The notes: a model not told the origin generated them from the sequence alone. A DNA stretch of 64,000 nucleotides from an uncultured Eubacterium sp. (GCA_900539325.1 UQCC01000001.1:248001-312000); one strand, 5' to 3'. Positions 43,801-52,015 are shown, counted from the first letter of the stretch. Numbers and translations are program-made.

Positions 43801-44892
43801 TTTGTCAAACGGCCACTTAGGAAGTTTAACAACAACATAGTCAAGCGTAGGCTCAAAGCATGCACAGGTTTTGCCTGTTACATCGTTTTTGATTTCATCA
43901 AGAGTATAACCCAGTGCAATTTTTGTTGTAACCTTTGCAATAGGGTAACCCGTTGCCTTTGATGCAAGTGCCGAAGAACGCGAAACTCTTGGGTTAACTT
44001 CAATAACGCTGTACTCAAATGTTTCCGGATTAAGTGCAAACTGACAGTTGCAACCGCCTTCAATTTTAAGTTCGCTGATTATATCAAGAGAAGCGGAACG
44101 GAGCATTTGGTATTCTTTGTCCGATAGTGTTACAGTCGGTGCGATAACGATGCTGTCACCTGTATGAACGCCGACAGGGTCAAAATTTTCCATTGAGCAT
44201 ACCGCAATAACATTGCCGACATGGTCACGCATAACTTCAAATTCGATTTCTTTCCATCCGGCTATGTATTTTTCTACCAACACCTGAGTAATAGGGGAGA
44301 GCATAAGTCCGTTTTTAGCAATAATGTTAAGCTCTTCCTTGTTGTATGCAACACCGCCGCCTGCACCGCCGAGTGTAAACGCAGGGCGAATAATTACAGG
44401 ATAACCGATTTCTTCCGCAATTTTGTCGGCAGTTTCCAAATCATTTGCAATATCAGACGGAACAACAGGTTGGTTAAGCTTAAGCATTGTATCTCTGAAA
44501 AGTTGTCGGTCTTCTGCTTTGTCTATTGCTTCGGCATTTGTACCGAGGAGTTTAACTCCCATTTCTTCAAGATAGCCGTCTTTTGCAAGCTGCATACCGA
44601 GAGTAAGTCCTGTTTGTCCTCCGAGTCCGCAAAGAATGGAATCGGGTTTTTCTTTTTCAATTATTCTTTTAAGTGTGTCTTCGGTTAAAGGTTCAAGATA
44701 AATATGGTCGGCAAGTGCTTTGTCGGTCATGATGGTTGCCGGGTTTGAGTTAACCAAAACAACCTCAATGCCTTCATCACGCAAAACTCTGCAAGCTTGT
44801 GCACCCGCATAGTCAAATTCTGCGGCTTGTCCGATTACTATGGGACCGGAACCGATAACAAGAACTTTTTTTATGTCTTTATTAAGAGGCAT
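40864..44892 (-). CDS. carB: Fusion: arginine-operon carbamoyl phosphate synthase large subunit + DapF-like epimerase
   Basis: 1342 residues in one unbroken frame. Residues 1-1058 are a complete CarB: VIGSGPIVIGQAAEFDYAG and VLGSGPIRIGQGIEFDYSS open the two ATP-grasp halves, and an MGS-like domain runs from about 930. Residues 1059-1342 are a full-length diaminopimelate epimerase fold: FSKMHGTGDDY, a DGSEGN...GNCIRC segment, SVGNPHAV and ACGTGACA. The second catalytic Cys is present (about 1285), but the first position is Ala (1136), with a Cys three residues later. No ribosome site precedes the internal ATG at 41718, so a fused product is expected. Last gene of the arginine operon; its start shares a base with the carA stop. 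Confidence 0.93.
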   Translation of the reverse strand: MPLNKDIKKVLVIGSGPIVIGQAAEFDYAGAQACRVLRDEGIEVVLVNSNPATIMTDKALADHIYLEPLTEDTLKRIIEKEKPDSILCGLGGQTGLTLGMQLAKDGYLEEMGVKLLGTNAEAIDKAEDRQLFRDTMLKLNQPVVPSDIANDLETADKIAEEIGYPVIIRPAFTLGGAGGGVAYNKEELNIIAKNGLMLSPITQVLVEKYIAGWKEIEFEVMRDHVGNVIAVCSMENFDPVGVHTGDSIVIAPTVTLSDKEYQMLRSASLDIISELKIEGGCNCQFALNPETFEYSVIEVNPRVSRSSALASKATGYPIAKVTTKIALGYTLDEIKNDVTGKTCACFEPTLDYVVVKLPKWPFDKFVQASRKLGTQMKATGEVMSIAPSFEQAIMKAVRGAEISLDTLNNKALDNVDIMKQLHSQDDLRLFTVFKALKNGVSVDEIHSITMIDEWFLYKLKNLADYEKSITDKALSKEEYLKGKNLGYTDEALERISGGALAFHKDCVYKMVDTCAGEFKAETPYFYSTYDEHCESRDLPKSGKEKIIVLGSGPIRIGQGIEFDYSSVHCVWTLKELGYEVILVNNNPETVSTDFDTGDRLYFEPLCQEDIMNIIKVEKPIGVVVAFGGQTAIKLTKYLDENGIKILGTSAESIDIAEDRERFDELLESFGIFRPKGESVMTLDEAIEVAHKLEYPVLLRPSYVIGGQNMTIAYTDDDVKQYMQIILEQGIENPVLVDKYMMGTELEVDCISDGTDVLIPGIMEHIERAGVHSGDSIAVYPPYNLNDKMLERICEVSEKLALSLGTQGLVNIQYLIYHNELYVIEVNPRASRTIPYISKVTGVPMVELATKIMVGSKLKELGYGTGLYHIPPYFAVKVPVFSFEKLNDVNSQLGPEMKSTGEVLGVGKNLKEALFKGLVSAGFKVDANKHGHGVLITVTKQDRYEIVNLAKKLDDLGAKLYATPETAKEIQRLGINVGIVNKLREDNSIMDLVESGKIDYIVYTGKSDKKSISDYIKLHNRANQLGIATLTSLDTANALADIIASKYNQNNTELVDINNMRKEKGILKFSKMHGTGDDYIFFNNQCGIITCPESFAIEFCDRHYSIGGSGIALIESSDIADAKMRIFNQDGSEGNMAGNCIRCVGKFLYDNGIVKKEKMSIETNAGVKHLKVYTRNGKVTSVTVQMGKATLNPQKVPVNLDGEKIIDRPVIINSNEYNITCVSVGNPHAVVFVENVDKVDIETIGPKFENADIFPERVNTEFVRVINNKTIKMRVWERGNGETMACGTGACAAVVAAVENGYCNKGEDITVKVRGGDLIVNYTDMGITLSGDCNLVYKGEIEY

Positions 44893-45965
44893 TATTCTTT
44901 ACCTTCCATCATATCAATAAATTTGTCAAATATAAATTCTGTGTCTTTGGGACCGGAGCATGCTTCAGGGTGAAATTGAACCGAGAACGCTTTTTTACCC
45001 GGATATTCCACACCTTCGCAAGTGTTGTCATTTGCGTTTATATAGCTGATTTTTCCGCCAACCTTTTCAATGCTTTCGTTGACAACGGCATATCCGTGGT
45101 TTTGAGAGGAAATGTATGTCCTGCCTGTTTCAAGATTTTTTACAGGCTGGTTAACACCTCTGTGTCCGTATTTGAGTTTTGTTGTTTCACCGCCCATAGC
45201 AAGTGCCAAAAGCTGATGACCGAGGCAAATACCGAAAATAGGAACTTTACCGATCAGCTTTTTTATTTCCTCAACAATTCCTACATTTTCGGCAGGGTCG
45301 CCGGGACCGTTTGAGAGCATAATTCCGTCAACGCCGAGTTTTAATATGTCCTCGGCTTTGGTATCATATGGCATTACAGCCACATTACAGCCTCTTGAAT
45401 TGAGTTCTCTTATGATATTTTGTTTTGCACCAAAGTCCATAAGAACAACATTATGCTTATGTTCTTTGCTCGGGTAAAGTTCCGCTTTGCTTGTTGAAAC
45501 GGATTTAACCGCATCTTTAATTACATAATTTTTAACTGCTTCAAAATCAGCCTTGTCCGGGTTGGATGTTATGATTGCATTCATTACGCCGGCTTCACGG
45601 ATAGTCTTTGTAACTTCTCTTACATCAACGCCGTAAACTCCTACAATGCAGTTATCCGTTAAGTATTTTTCAAGCGTTTCTTCACACCTGAAGTTTGAAG
45701 GATTGTCGCATTTTTCACGCACAATGTATGCGCTTACATTGCTTTTTTTGCTTTCCTTATCGACTTCTATCATACCGTAGTTACCGATAAGAGGAAATGT
45801 TTGCATAACGATTTGACCGTAGTAGCTTGGGTCTGTAAGCGTTTCGATATATCCGCACATACCTGTTGTAAAAACAAGTTCGCCGATTACATCTCCTGAT
45901 GCTCCAAAGCGGTATCCTTTAAATTTTTGCCCGTTTTCAAGGCAAATATATACTTCGTTGTTCAT
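44892..45965 (-). CDS. carA: Carbamoyl phosphate synthase small subunit (arginine operon copy)
   Basis: 357 residues. CPSase small-chain domain followed by a class I amidotransferase with LSNGPGDP, FGICLGHQL (catalytic Cys) and VQFHPEACSGP. It sits between argF and carB::dapF, so it should feed arginine synthesis, in contrast to the pyrimidine copy at 26.8 kb. It starts 8 bases after argF ends. Confidence 0.96.
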   Translation of the reverse strand: MNNEVYICLENGQKFKGYRFGASGDVIGELVFTTGMCGYIETLTDPSYYGQIVMQTFPLIGNYGMIEVDKESKKSNVSAYIVREKCDNPSNFRCEETLEKYLTDNCIVGVYGVDVREVTKTIREAGVMNAIITSNPDKADFEAVKNYVIKDAVKSVSTSKAELYPSKEHKHNVVLMDFGAKQNIIRELNSRGCNVAVMPYDTKAEDILKLGVDGIMLSNGPGDPAENVGIVEEIKKLIGKVPIFGICLGHQLLALAMGGETTKLKYGHRGVNQPVKNLETGRTYISSQNHGYAVVNESIEKVGGKISYINANDNTCEGVEYPGKKAFSVQFHPEACSGPKDTEFIFDKFIDMMEGKE

Positions 45966-45973
45966 TGTTTATA

Positions 45974-46879
45974 TCAATCCTGTAATAATTTAACCAAAAC
46001 GGCTTTTTGAGCGTGAAGTCTGTTTTCCGCTTCGTCAAAAATTTCATCGGCGTGTTCTTCAAATACCTTTGCGGTGATTTCTTCTTCTCTGTGAGCAGGG
46101 AGGCAGTGAAGAACCATCGCATCATCGTTTGCAACAGCCATAACTTCATCATTAATTTGGAAGTTTTTGAAAATCTTTTCTCTTTCTGCCTTTTCTTCTT
46201 CCTGACCCATTGATGCCCAAACATCGGTGTAAAGAATGTCCGCACCCTTTGCACATTCCAAAATATCCGATGAACAGGTAAATTTGCCGTTTTCGTTTGC
46301 CCACTTCATAATTTCCGCGTCAGGCTTGTAATCGTCAGGGCAGGCAATGGCACATTCCATACCCATTGTGATTGCACCTACAATAAGGCTGTTTGCCATG
46401 TTGTTGCCGTCACCGATAAAAGAGAATTTTAATCCGTCAAAGCTCTTTTTGTATTCTCTGATTGTCATAAGGTCTGCAAGAACCTGACATGGGTGGCAGT
46501 AATCCGTAAGACCGTTGATAATCGGAATTGAGCCGTATTCCGCAAGGTCTTCAACTTCTTTTTGCTCAAATGTTCTTATCATGATACCGTCAAGGTAACG
46601 GGATAAAACTCTTGCTGTGTCTTGTACAGGCTCGCCTCTGCCGATTTGAAGGTCACGGTTAGAAAGAAACAAAGCCTGTCCGCCGAGCTGATACATACCT
46701 GTTTCAAAGCTGACTCTTGTTCTTGTTGAACTCTTTTGGAAAATCATACCGAGTGTTTTGCCCTTGAGAATGTGGTGTTCGATTCCGTTGTGATTTTCGT
46801 ATTTAAGTTGGTCAGCCAAATTGAGAATATCAAGAATTTCTTCTTTGTCTAAATCTTGTAATTTGAGTAAATGCTTCAT
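45974..46879 (-). CDS. argF: Ornithine carbamoyltransferase
   Basis: 301 residues. Carbamoyl phosphate motif KSSTRTRVSFE at about 48-58, HPCQVLADLMT, ornithine-contact segment WASMGQEEE and catalytic HCLPAHR. It makes citrulline from ornithine and carbamoyl phosphate. ATGA overlap (4 bases) with argD. The anabolic role is given by the biosynthetic operon; the sequence motifs alone do not separate it from a catabolic ArcB. Confidence 0.95.
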   Translation of the reverse strand: MKHLLKLQDLDKEEILDILNLADQLKYENHNGIEHHILKGKTLGMIFQKSSTRTRVSFETGMYQLGGQALFLSNRDLQIGRGEPVQDTARVLSRYLDGIMIRTFEQKEVEDLAEYGSIPIINGLTDYCHPCQVLADLMTIREYKKSFDGLKFSFIGDGNNMANSLIVGAITMGMECAIACPDDYKPDAEIMKWANENGKFTCSSDILECAKGADILYTDVWASMGQEEEKAEREKIFKNFQINDEVMAVANDDAMVLHCLPAHREEEITAKVFEEHADEIFDEAENRLHAQKAVLVKLLQD

Positions 46880-48039
46880 TTTTCTATTACCTCTTTCAAT
46901 ATTTTAAGTCCTTCGTTTAATTCGCCGAATGAAATGTTAAGAGCAGGGAGCAGTCTTACTTTGTTTTTGTGAGCCGTTAAAACAAGGAGTCCTTTTTGCA
47001 GACATTCCTTTGCAATTTCTCCCGCATCTTTGTTTGTAAGAATACCGAGCATAAGACCCATACCGGATATACTTTCAACATTTTTCCATTTGGAAATTTC
47101 ATTAATTATGTATTTGCTTTTTTCGGATACCCCGATTAAAAAGTCGTCGTCAAGTCGCTTTACAATGCTGATGGCTCCTGCCGCCGCAATTGGATTTCCG
47201 CCGAATGTTGAGCCGTGGCTGCCGGGCGAAACCGTATCTTTCAGTTTGTCACCGAATATAACCGCACCCATAGGCAAGCCGCCTGCAAGAGCTTTTGCCG
47301 TTGATACAATATCCGGCTTAATTCCGAAGTTTTGGTAAGCAAAATATTTACCTGTTCTGCCATTACCGGTTTGAACTTCATCAACAACCATAAGAATGTC
47401 CTTTTCATTTGCGATTTTTTCAATTTCTTTTACAAATTCCGGTGAAAGATTGTTAACTCCGCCTTCACCTTGAATACACTCAAACATAATTGCACAAACA
47501 TCGTCTGTAATCAGTTCGTTGAGTTTTTCAATATCGTTTGCTGGGCAATACTTAAATCCCGGTGTAAACGGACCGAAAGTTGTGTGAAAACATTCCTGAC
47601 CCGTCGCCGCAAGAGTTGTTATTGTTCTTCCGTGGAACGAATCAACAAGTGTGATTATTGTTGAACGACCTTCGCCGTATTTGTCAAAACTGTATTTTCT
47701 TGCAAATTTAATGGCACCTTCGTTTGCTTCTGCTCCCGAGTTACCAAAGAATACATTACACATACCTGTTTTTTCGCAAAGAAGTTTTGCAAGTTCCGCA
47801 CAAGGTTCTGTATAGTATAAATTACTTGTGTGTTGTACTTTCGTAAGTTGTTCTTCAACCGCCTTAACCCATTCGTCATCGCAAATGCCGAATGCCGTAA
47901 CACCTATTCCCGAACCGAAATCTATATATTTTTTGCCATTCTCGTCATAAAGGGTAGAGCCTTTACCTTTTGAAAGACAAACATCAAATCGACCATAAGA
48001 ATGTGCCACAAATTTATTGTCAAGTTCTTTTGTGTTCAT
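46876..48039 (-). CDS. argD: Acetylornithine aminotransferase
   Basis: 387 residues from the ATG that gives MNTKELDNKFVAHSYGR. The open frame extends 28 codons into argB but those residues are unlike the family. PLP-enzyme class III: FGNSGAEANEGAIKFAR, VDEVQTGNGRTG and the Schiff-base lysine in STAKALAGGLPMG. It converts N-acetylglutamate semialdehyde to N-acetylornithine. It starts 4 bases after argB ends. Confidence 0.95.
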   Translation of the reverse strand: MNTKELDNKFVAHSYGRFDVCLSKGKGSTLYDENGKKYIDFGSGIGVTAFGICDDEWVKAVEEQLTKVQHTSNLYYTEPCAELAKLLCEKTGMCNVFFGNSGAEANEGAIKFARKYSFDKYGEGRSTIITLVDSFHGRTITTLAATGQECFHTTFGPFTPGFKYCPANDIEKLNELITDDVCAIMFECIQGEGGVNNLSPEFVKEIEKIANEKDILMVVDEVQTGNGRTGKYFAYQNFGIKPDIVSTAKALAGGLPMGAVIFGDKLKDTVSPGSHGSTFGGNPIAAAGAISIVKRLDDDFLIGVSEKSKYIINEISKWKNVESISGMGLMLGILTNKDAGEIAKECLQKGLLVLTAHKNKVRLLPALNISFGELNEGLKILKEVIEK

Positions 48040-48043
48040 TGTT

Positions 48044-48907
48044 TTACCTGCCTTTAAACATTGTTCCCATACCTTCATCGGTAAGAAGTTCCATAAGTAT
48101 CGAATGCGGAACACGTCCGTCAATGATGAACGCCTTTGTGCATCCGTTTCTTATAGCCTGTGTCATAGAATCGATTTTAGGTATCATTCCGCCTTTGATA
48201 ATACCGTCCGCAATAAGAGCCGGAATGTCGGAAATAAATACTTTTTGAATTTTAGAACTATCATCGTTTACATCTCTGAGAAGCCCAACAATATCTGTCA
48301 TAGAAATGAGTGCTTCTGCCTTTAAGTCACCGGCAATTTGAGCGGCAACCGTATCGGCATTGATGTTGTAGCAATTACCGTGTTCATCATATCCTATTGT
48401 TGAAATAACCGGAATAAAGTTGTTTGCTAAAACTTCGCTGATAACTTCCATATTTGTTTCCGTTATTTCACCGACAAAACCGTGCTCGCTGTCGAGCGGT
48501 TTGCACTTTATCATATTTCCGTCCATTCCGGAAAGTCCGATTGCGTGACCGCCGAGGTTGCCGATTTGACAAACAAGGTCTTTGTTGACTTTGCCTGCAA
48601 GTACCATTTGAACAACATCAACCGTTTCCTTGTCCGTTACTCTTAAACCGTCAACAAATTTGCTTTCTACTCCGATTTTATCAAGTGTTTTGTTTATTGC
48701 AGGTCCTCCGCCGTGCACCAAAACCACCTTAATACCTACTGTTGTAAGAAGAACGAGGTCACGCATAACCGCTTCCTTGAGCTCGTCATTTATCATAGCG
48801 TTGCCGCCGTATTTTACAACAATAGTCTTTTTTCTGTATTTTTGAATATGCGGTAAAGCCTCCGCAATAATATGAGCTTTGCTTTCATTGTCTATATTAG
48901 TGTTCAT
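48044..48907 (-). CDS. argB: Acetylglutamate kinase
   Basis: 287 residues. Amino-acid kinase fold with VVKYGGNAM at about 24-32, LVHGGGPAI, the acetylglutamate-contact region RVTDKETVDVVQMVLAGKVNK, and a lysine in IIKGGMIPK. An N-terminal helix of about 20 residues (SKAHIIAEALPHIQKY) is the kind found in arginine-inhibited hexameric enzymes, so feedback control is plausible. argJ ends 21 bases upstream. Confidence 0.96.
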   Translation of the reverse strand: MNTNIDNESKAHIIAEALPHIQKYRKKTIVVKYGGNAMINDELKEAVMRDLVLLTTVGIKVVLVHGGGPAINKTLDKIGVESKFVDGLRVTDKETVDVVQMVLAGKVNKDLVCQIGNLGGHAIGLSGMDGNMIKCKPLDSEHGFVGEITETNMEVISEVLANNFIPVISTIGYDEHGNCYNINADTVAAQIAGDLKAEALISMTDIVGLLRDVNDDSSKIQKVFISDIPALIADGIIKGGMIPKIDSMTQAIRNGCTKAFIIDGRVPHSILMELLTDEGMGTMFKGR

Positions 48908-48928
48908 AGTTTGTTATCCTCCGTTTTA

Positions 48929-50176
48929 TCAGGTGCGATAGTCGCCGTTAATTTTTACATAGTCGTATGTCAAATCACAGCCCCAAGCAGTTGCACTTTC
49001 GTTACCGTCATTAAGATTAATGAGTACATATATTTCATCGTCAGATAAAACTTTTGCCGCTTCGTCCTCGCTGAATTCAATTCCCGCACCGTTTCTGCAA
49101 ACAGATACAATTCCTTTTGCACTCTTCAAATCTACATCCACTTTGTTGATGTCAAATTCTGCGTCGGCATATCCTACCGCACAAAGAATTCGTCCCCAGT
49201 TAGCATCTTCACCGAATATAGCGGCTTTAAAAAGAGAAGAACATACAACACTTTTTGCAACTGTGATAGCTGTTTCTTTGTCCTTTGCACCTGATGTAAT
49301 ACATTCAATCAGCTTTGTTGCACCTTCGCCGTCTTTTGCGAGCATTCTCGTAAGATTTGCCATAACTTCGTATAATGCAGATTTGAATGTGTCAAATTCA
49401 GCACCGTGAGCGGTTATTTCATCATTAAATGCCAAACCGTTTGCCATTAGGGTTACCATATCGTTTGTTGATGTGTCGCCATCAATTGAAAGGCAGTTGT
49501 ATGTAACCTTAACGATTTCGGACAAGGCCTCTTGCAAAAGTTCTGCCGAGATTGCACAGTCTGTTGTGATAAAGTTGAGCGTTGTTGCCATGTTCGGGTG
49601 AATCATACCCGAACCTTTTGCCATACCGCCGATATGGCACTTTGTGCCGTTGATTTCAAATTCTAATGCATATTCTTTTTTTACCGTGTCGGTTGTCATA
49701 ATAGCGGTAGCGGCTTCAAGATTTTTGTTATAGCAAAGTCCTTTTACCAAATCCGGAATACCGGCTTTTATCGGTTCAATCGGAAGAACCTGTCCGATAA
49801 CGCCTGTTGATGCAACTACAACCTGCTCCTTAGGAACATTAAGTTCATTTGCAAGCAGTTCGCACATCATTTCTGCTTTTTCAACACCGTCTGCATTGCA
49901 GGTGTTGGCATTCTTTGAGTTTGCAATCACCGCAATAGCTTTGTTGCCGCTTTTTTCAAGATTTGCTTTTGTAACAAGTATCGGAGCGCCCTTTACTTTG
50001 TTTTGCGTGTAAACGGCTGCCGTGTTGCATACTACATCCGATACAAAAATGCAAATATCGTTTTTGTGTTTAGCATTCGGAGTATCATTGGCAGGTCTTT
50101 TGATTCCACAGTAAACACCGTTTGCCTTGAAGCCTTTTGCCGCACATATTCCGCCTTCAATTATTTTAAATTCCAT
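48929..50176 (-). CDS. argJ: Bifunctional glutamate N-acetyltransferase / amino-acid acetyltransferase
   Basis: 415 residues. Self-cleaving Ntn hydrolase: the cleavage site KGSGMIHPNMAT is at about 178-189, with the Thr as nucleophile at the new N-terminus, and family-like DGDTSTNDMV follows. It recycles the acetyl group from acetylornithine to glutamate. With argJ present an argE deacetylase is not required. Whether it can also use acetyl-CoA cannot be told from sequence. The argC stop is 2 bases upstream. Confidence 0.95.
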   Translation of the reverse strand: MEFKIIEGGICAAKGFKANGVYCGIKRPANDTPNAKHKNDICIFVSDVVCNTAAVYTQNKVKGAPILVTKANLEKSGNKAIAVIANSKNANTCNADGVEKAEMMCELLANELNVPKEQVVVASTGVIGQVLPIEPIKAGIPDLVKGLCYNKNLEAATAIMTTDTVKKEYALEFEINGTKCHIGGMAKGSGMIHPNMATTLNFITTDCAISAELLQEALSEIVKVTYNCLSIDGDTSTNDMVTLMANGLAFNDEITAHGAEFDTFKSALYEVMANLTRMLAKDGEGATKLIECITSGAKDKETAITVAKSVVCSSLFKAAIFGEDANWGRILCAVGYADAEFDINKVDVDLKSAKGIVSVCRNGAGIEFSEDEAAKVLSDDEIYVLINLNDGNESATAWGCDLTYDYVKINGDYRT

Positions 50177-50178
50177 AT

Positions 50179-51120
50179 CTATTCTCCTAAGTTAAGTCCT
50201 GTTGTTTCATCAATTCCAAGCACGATGTTTAAGCATTGGATTGCCGCACCGCTTGCGCCTTTACCCAAATTGTCAAAACGGGAAGTAATGAGAATTCGGT
50301 CATCGTTGCCGTTGATTTCAATTTCCATATCGTCACGGTTTTCAAAATTGTTTGAGCCTATCATCGTTGATGAGTATCCCAAATCTCTGACTTTTACAAA
50401 TTGCTCACCGTCATAGTGTTTTTTAAATATTTCGCATATTTCGTACGGTGTATATTTTTTGTTAAGCATATCACTGAAAAGAGGAATACTTACAACCATT
50501 CCTTGCGGATAATCGCAAATGTGAGGTGCAAAAAACGGGGTGTTGTCAAGACCGCTTATTGCTTTCATCTCTTTTAGATGCTTATGCTCCTGAGTAAGTG
50601 CATATTGGCGAGGTGAGTCAAGTTCCGGATCTCTTTCAGCAGATTCATACTGAGCAATTCCTTTTTTGCCTGCACCCGTGTATCCGCTCATTGCATAGCA
50701 GGTGACAGGATAGTCGCTTGGCATAACTCCCTCGGAAATAAGCGGGTAAACAATGCTGTTAAATCCGCTTGCATAACATCCCGGAACAGCAATTCTTTTT
50801 GAAGTTTTAATTCTTTCTCTGAACTTTTTGTCAAGTTCAGGAAAACCGTATGCCCATTCGGGATTTGTTCTGTGAGCCGTTGATGTGTCGATAATTACAA
50901 CAGCGTCGTTTTCAACAAGCTCCACAGCTTCAATGCTTGCCGCATCCGGTAAGCATAAAAATGTAATATCCGACGAGTTTATCATCTTTGCTCTTTCGAT
51001 GGGATCTTTTCTTTTTGCTTCATCAATATGCAAAAGTTCAATGTCGTTCCTGTTTTCAAATCTTTTGTATATTTTTAACCCGGTAGTACCTTGACTTCCG
51101 TCAATAAAAATCTTTTTCAT
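50179..51120 (-). CDS. argC: N-acetyl-gamma-glutamyl-phosphate reductase (type 2)
   Basis: 313 residues from the ATG preceded by AGAGGCG. The N-terminus KIFIDGSQGTTGLKI and short length fit the type 2 AGPR branch and not the longer type common in Bacillus. The active-site Cys is in VPGCYASGFN at about 113-122, and a His lies in the SGYTGAGKKG...HKHLKEM region. It reduces acetylglutamyl phosphate with NADPH. First gene of the operon, directly behind a promoter with ARG-box-like sites. The frame extends 15 codons upstream into the promoter region, which I exclude. Confidence 0.94.
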   Translation of the reverse strand: MKKIFIDGSQGTTGLKIYKRFENRNDIELLHIDEAKRKDPIERAKMINSSDITFLCLPDAASIEAVELVENDAVVIIDTSTAHRTNPEWAYGFPELDKKFRERIKTSKRIAVPGCYASGFNSIVYPLISEGVMPSDYPVTCYAMSGYTGAGKKGIAQYESAERDPELDSPRQYALTQEHKHLKEMKAISGLDNTPFFAPHICDYPQGMVVSIPLFSDMLNKKYTPYEICEIFKKHYDGEQFVKVRDLGYSSTMIGSNNFENRDDMEIEINGNDDRILITSRFDNLGKGASGAAIQCLNIVLGIDETTGLNLGE

Positions 51121-51150
51121 AATACGCCTCTTATATTTAAAACTTAATTT

Positions 51151-51178
51151 ATTATACTCTATCATTTTTCATTGTCAA
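51151..51178 (-). promoter_or_regulatory. Arginine operon promoter
   Basis: On the minus strand TTGACA (51173-51178), 16-base spacer, TATAAT (51151-51156): both hexamers are perfect. The leader is only about 25 bases. Confidence 0.8.
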
Positions 51179-51188
51179 TAGATATTCA
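51175..51188 (-). promoter_or_regulatory. ARG-box-like operator overlapping the -35
   Basis: TGAATATCTATTGA on the minus strand matches 12 of 14 positions of the ArgR consensus (TGAAT-WWWW-ATTCA) and overlaps the -35 by 4 bases. Confidence 0.55.
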
Positions 51189-51215
51189 AAAAAATGTAAT
51201 AAATATACATAAAAA

Positions 51216-51229
51216 AGAATATTTATACA
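51216..51229 (-). promoter_or_regulatory. Second ARG-box-like site
   Basis: TGTATAAATATTCT on the minus strand matches 12 of 14 consensus positions. Its centre is 41 bases upstream of the first site's centre, about four helical turns. Confidence 0.45.
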
Positions 51230-51245
51230 TAAAATGATACGAAAA

Positions 51246-51267
51246 AAAGCAGTGTCATAACTGCTTT
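51246..51267 (-). terminator. Terminator of the DUF6512-like gene
   Basis: 8-bp stem AAAGCAGT / ACTGCTTT with a 6-base loop; on the minus strand a run of seven T follows. The gene's TGA stop lies in the loop. Confidence 0.85.
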
Positions 51268-51794
51268 GTAATTCCAAAAGTATTGTCTTGCGAATCTTTA
51301 AAAAACGGAATGTGAACAGGAAAATATGTTAAAAACATAAATCCAATTGCAATTATCATTAAAAGAGCAAATGATATACCGTTAATAAGCCCATTTCCTT
51401 TTGAACTTTTTATTATATTATAACTGATTATATAAGCTGCCAAAATCCCGATAAAAAAGCTTGCAATGTTTACAAATTCAAAATTTTTGCCGAACATACC
51501 TTTGCTGATATAAAAAACGGCAAGTGTGAAAAGCATTCCTGAAACAATACCGATTAACTTGGCAAAATAAACATTAAATTTGTCTTGCGATAACTTTATT
51601 GTTTCAATAAATGTCCATATCAGAAAAGGAAAAAACAAAAGTTTTAAATGTTCAAACGGACTTTCGTTTACGGGGCAGAACAGTCCTATAATAGAATTGT
51701 TATTTGACCATTTGTAAATGAAGTGCATTAATGTTCCGAGTACGGCGGAAAAAATAAATCCGATTACCTCAAGTTTAAGTGTTTTTTTATTCAT
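51255..51794 (-). CDS. Six-helix membrane protein, DUF6512-like
   Basis: 179 residues from the ATG preceded by AGGTGAT; an upstream in-frame codon would add 18 residues. About six hydrophobic helices. The segment CPVNESPFEHLKLLFFPF between helices 2 and 3 resembles the conserved NES-x-WEHLK motif of the DUF6512 family of Firmicute membrane proteins. Function unknown. It is a single gene between a tRNA and the arginine operon, ending in its own terminator. Confidence 0.75.
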   Translation of the reverse strand: MNKKTLKLEVIGFIFSAVLGTLMHFIYKWSNNNSIIGLFCPVNESPFEHLKLLFFPFLIWTFIETIKLSQDKFNVYFAKLIGIVSGMLFTLAVFYISKGMFGKNFEFVNIASFFIGILAAYIISYNIIKSSKGNGLINGISFALLMIIAIGFMFLTYFPVHIPFFKDSQDNTFGITKQL

Positions 51795-51853
51795 AATATC
51801 ACCTATATTATGATATGATAAAAATAAAAAAATTATTATAATAAACAAAAAAA

Positions 51854-51875
51854 CAGACTGTCTGATGACAGTCTG
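51854..51875 (-). terminator. Terminator of tRNA-Ser(UGA)
   Basis: 8-bp stem CAGACTGT / ACAGTCTG with a 6-base loop; on the minus strand a run of seven T follows, 3 bases after the tRNA. Confidence 0.88.
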
Positions 51876-51878
51876 CTA

Positions 51879-51967
51879 TGGCGCAGAGGGTGGGATTCGA
51901 ACCCACGTGGGCGTGAACCCAAACGGTTTTCAAGACCGCCTCGTTATGACCACTTCGATACCTCTGC
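51879..51967 (-). tRNA. tRNA-Ser (anticodon TGA)
   Basis: On the minus strand acceptor GCAGAGG pairs with CCTCTGC, followed by G and encoded CCA. The anticodon loop is CTTGAAA (TGA). A long variable arm confirms class II. It has its own promoter and terminator. Confidence 0.96.
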
Positions 51968-51986
51968 GTAACTCGAATGCTTTGCT

Positions 51987-52015
51987 ATATTATCATAACG
52001 GTTACAAAATGTCAA
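51987..52015 (-). promoter_or_regulatory. Promoter of tRNA-Ser(UGA)
   Basis: On the minus strand TTGACA (52010-52015), 17-base spacer, TAATAT (51987-51992). Confidence 0.75.
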
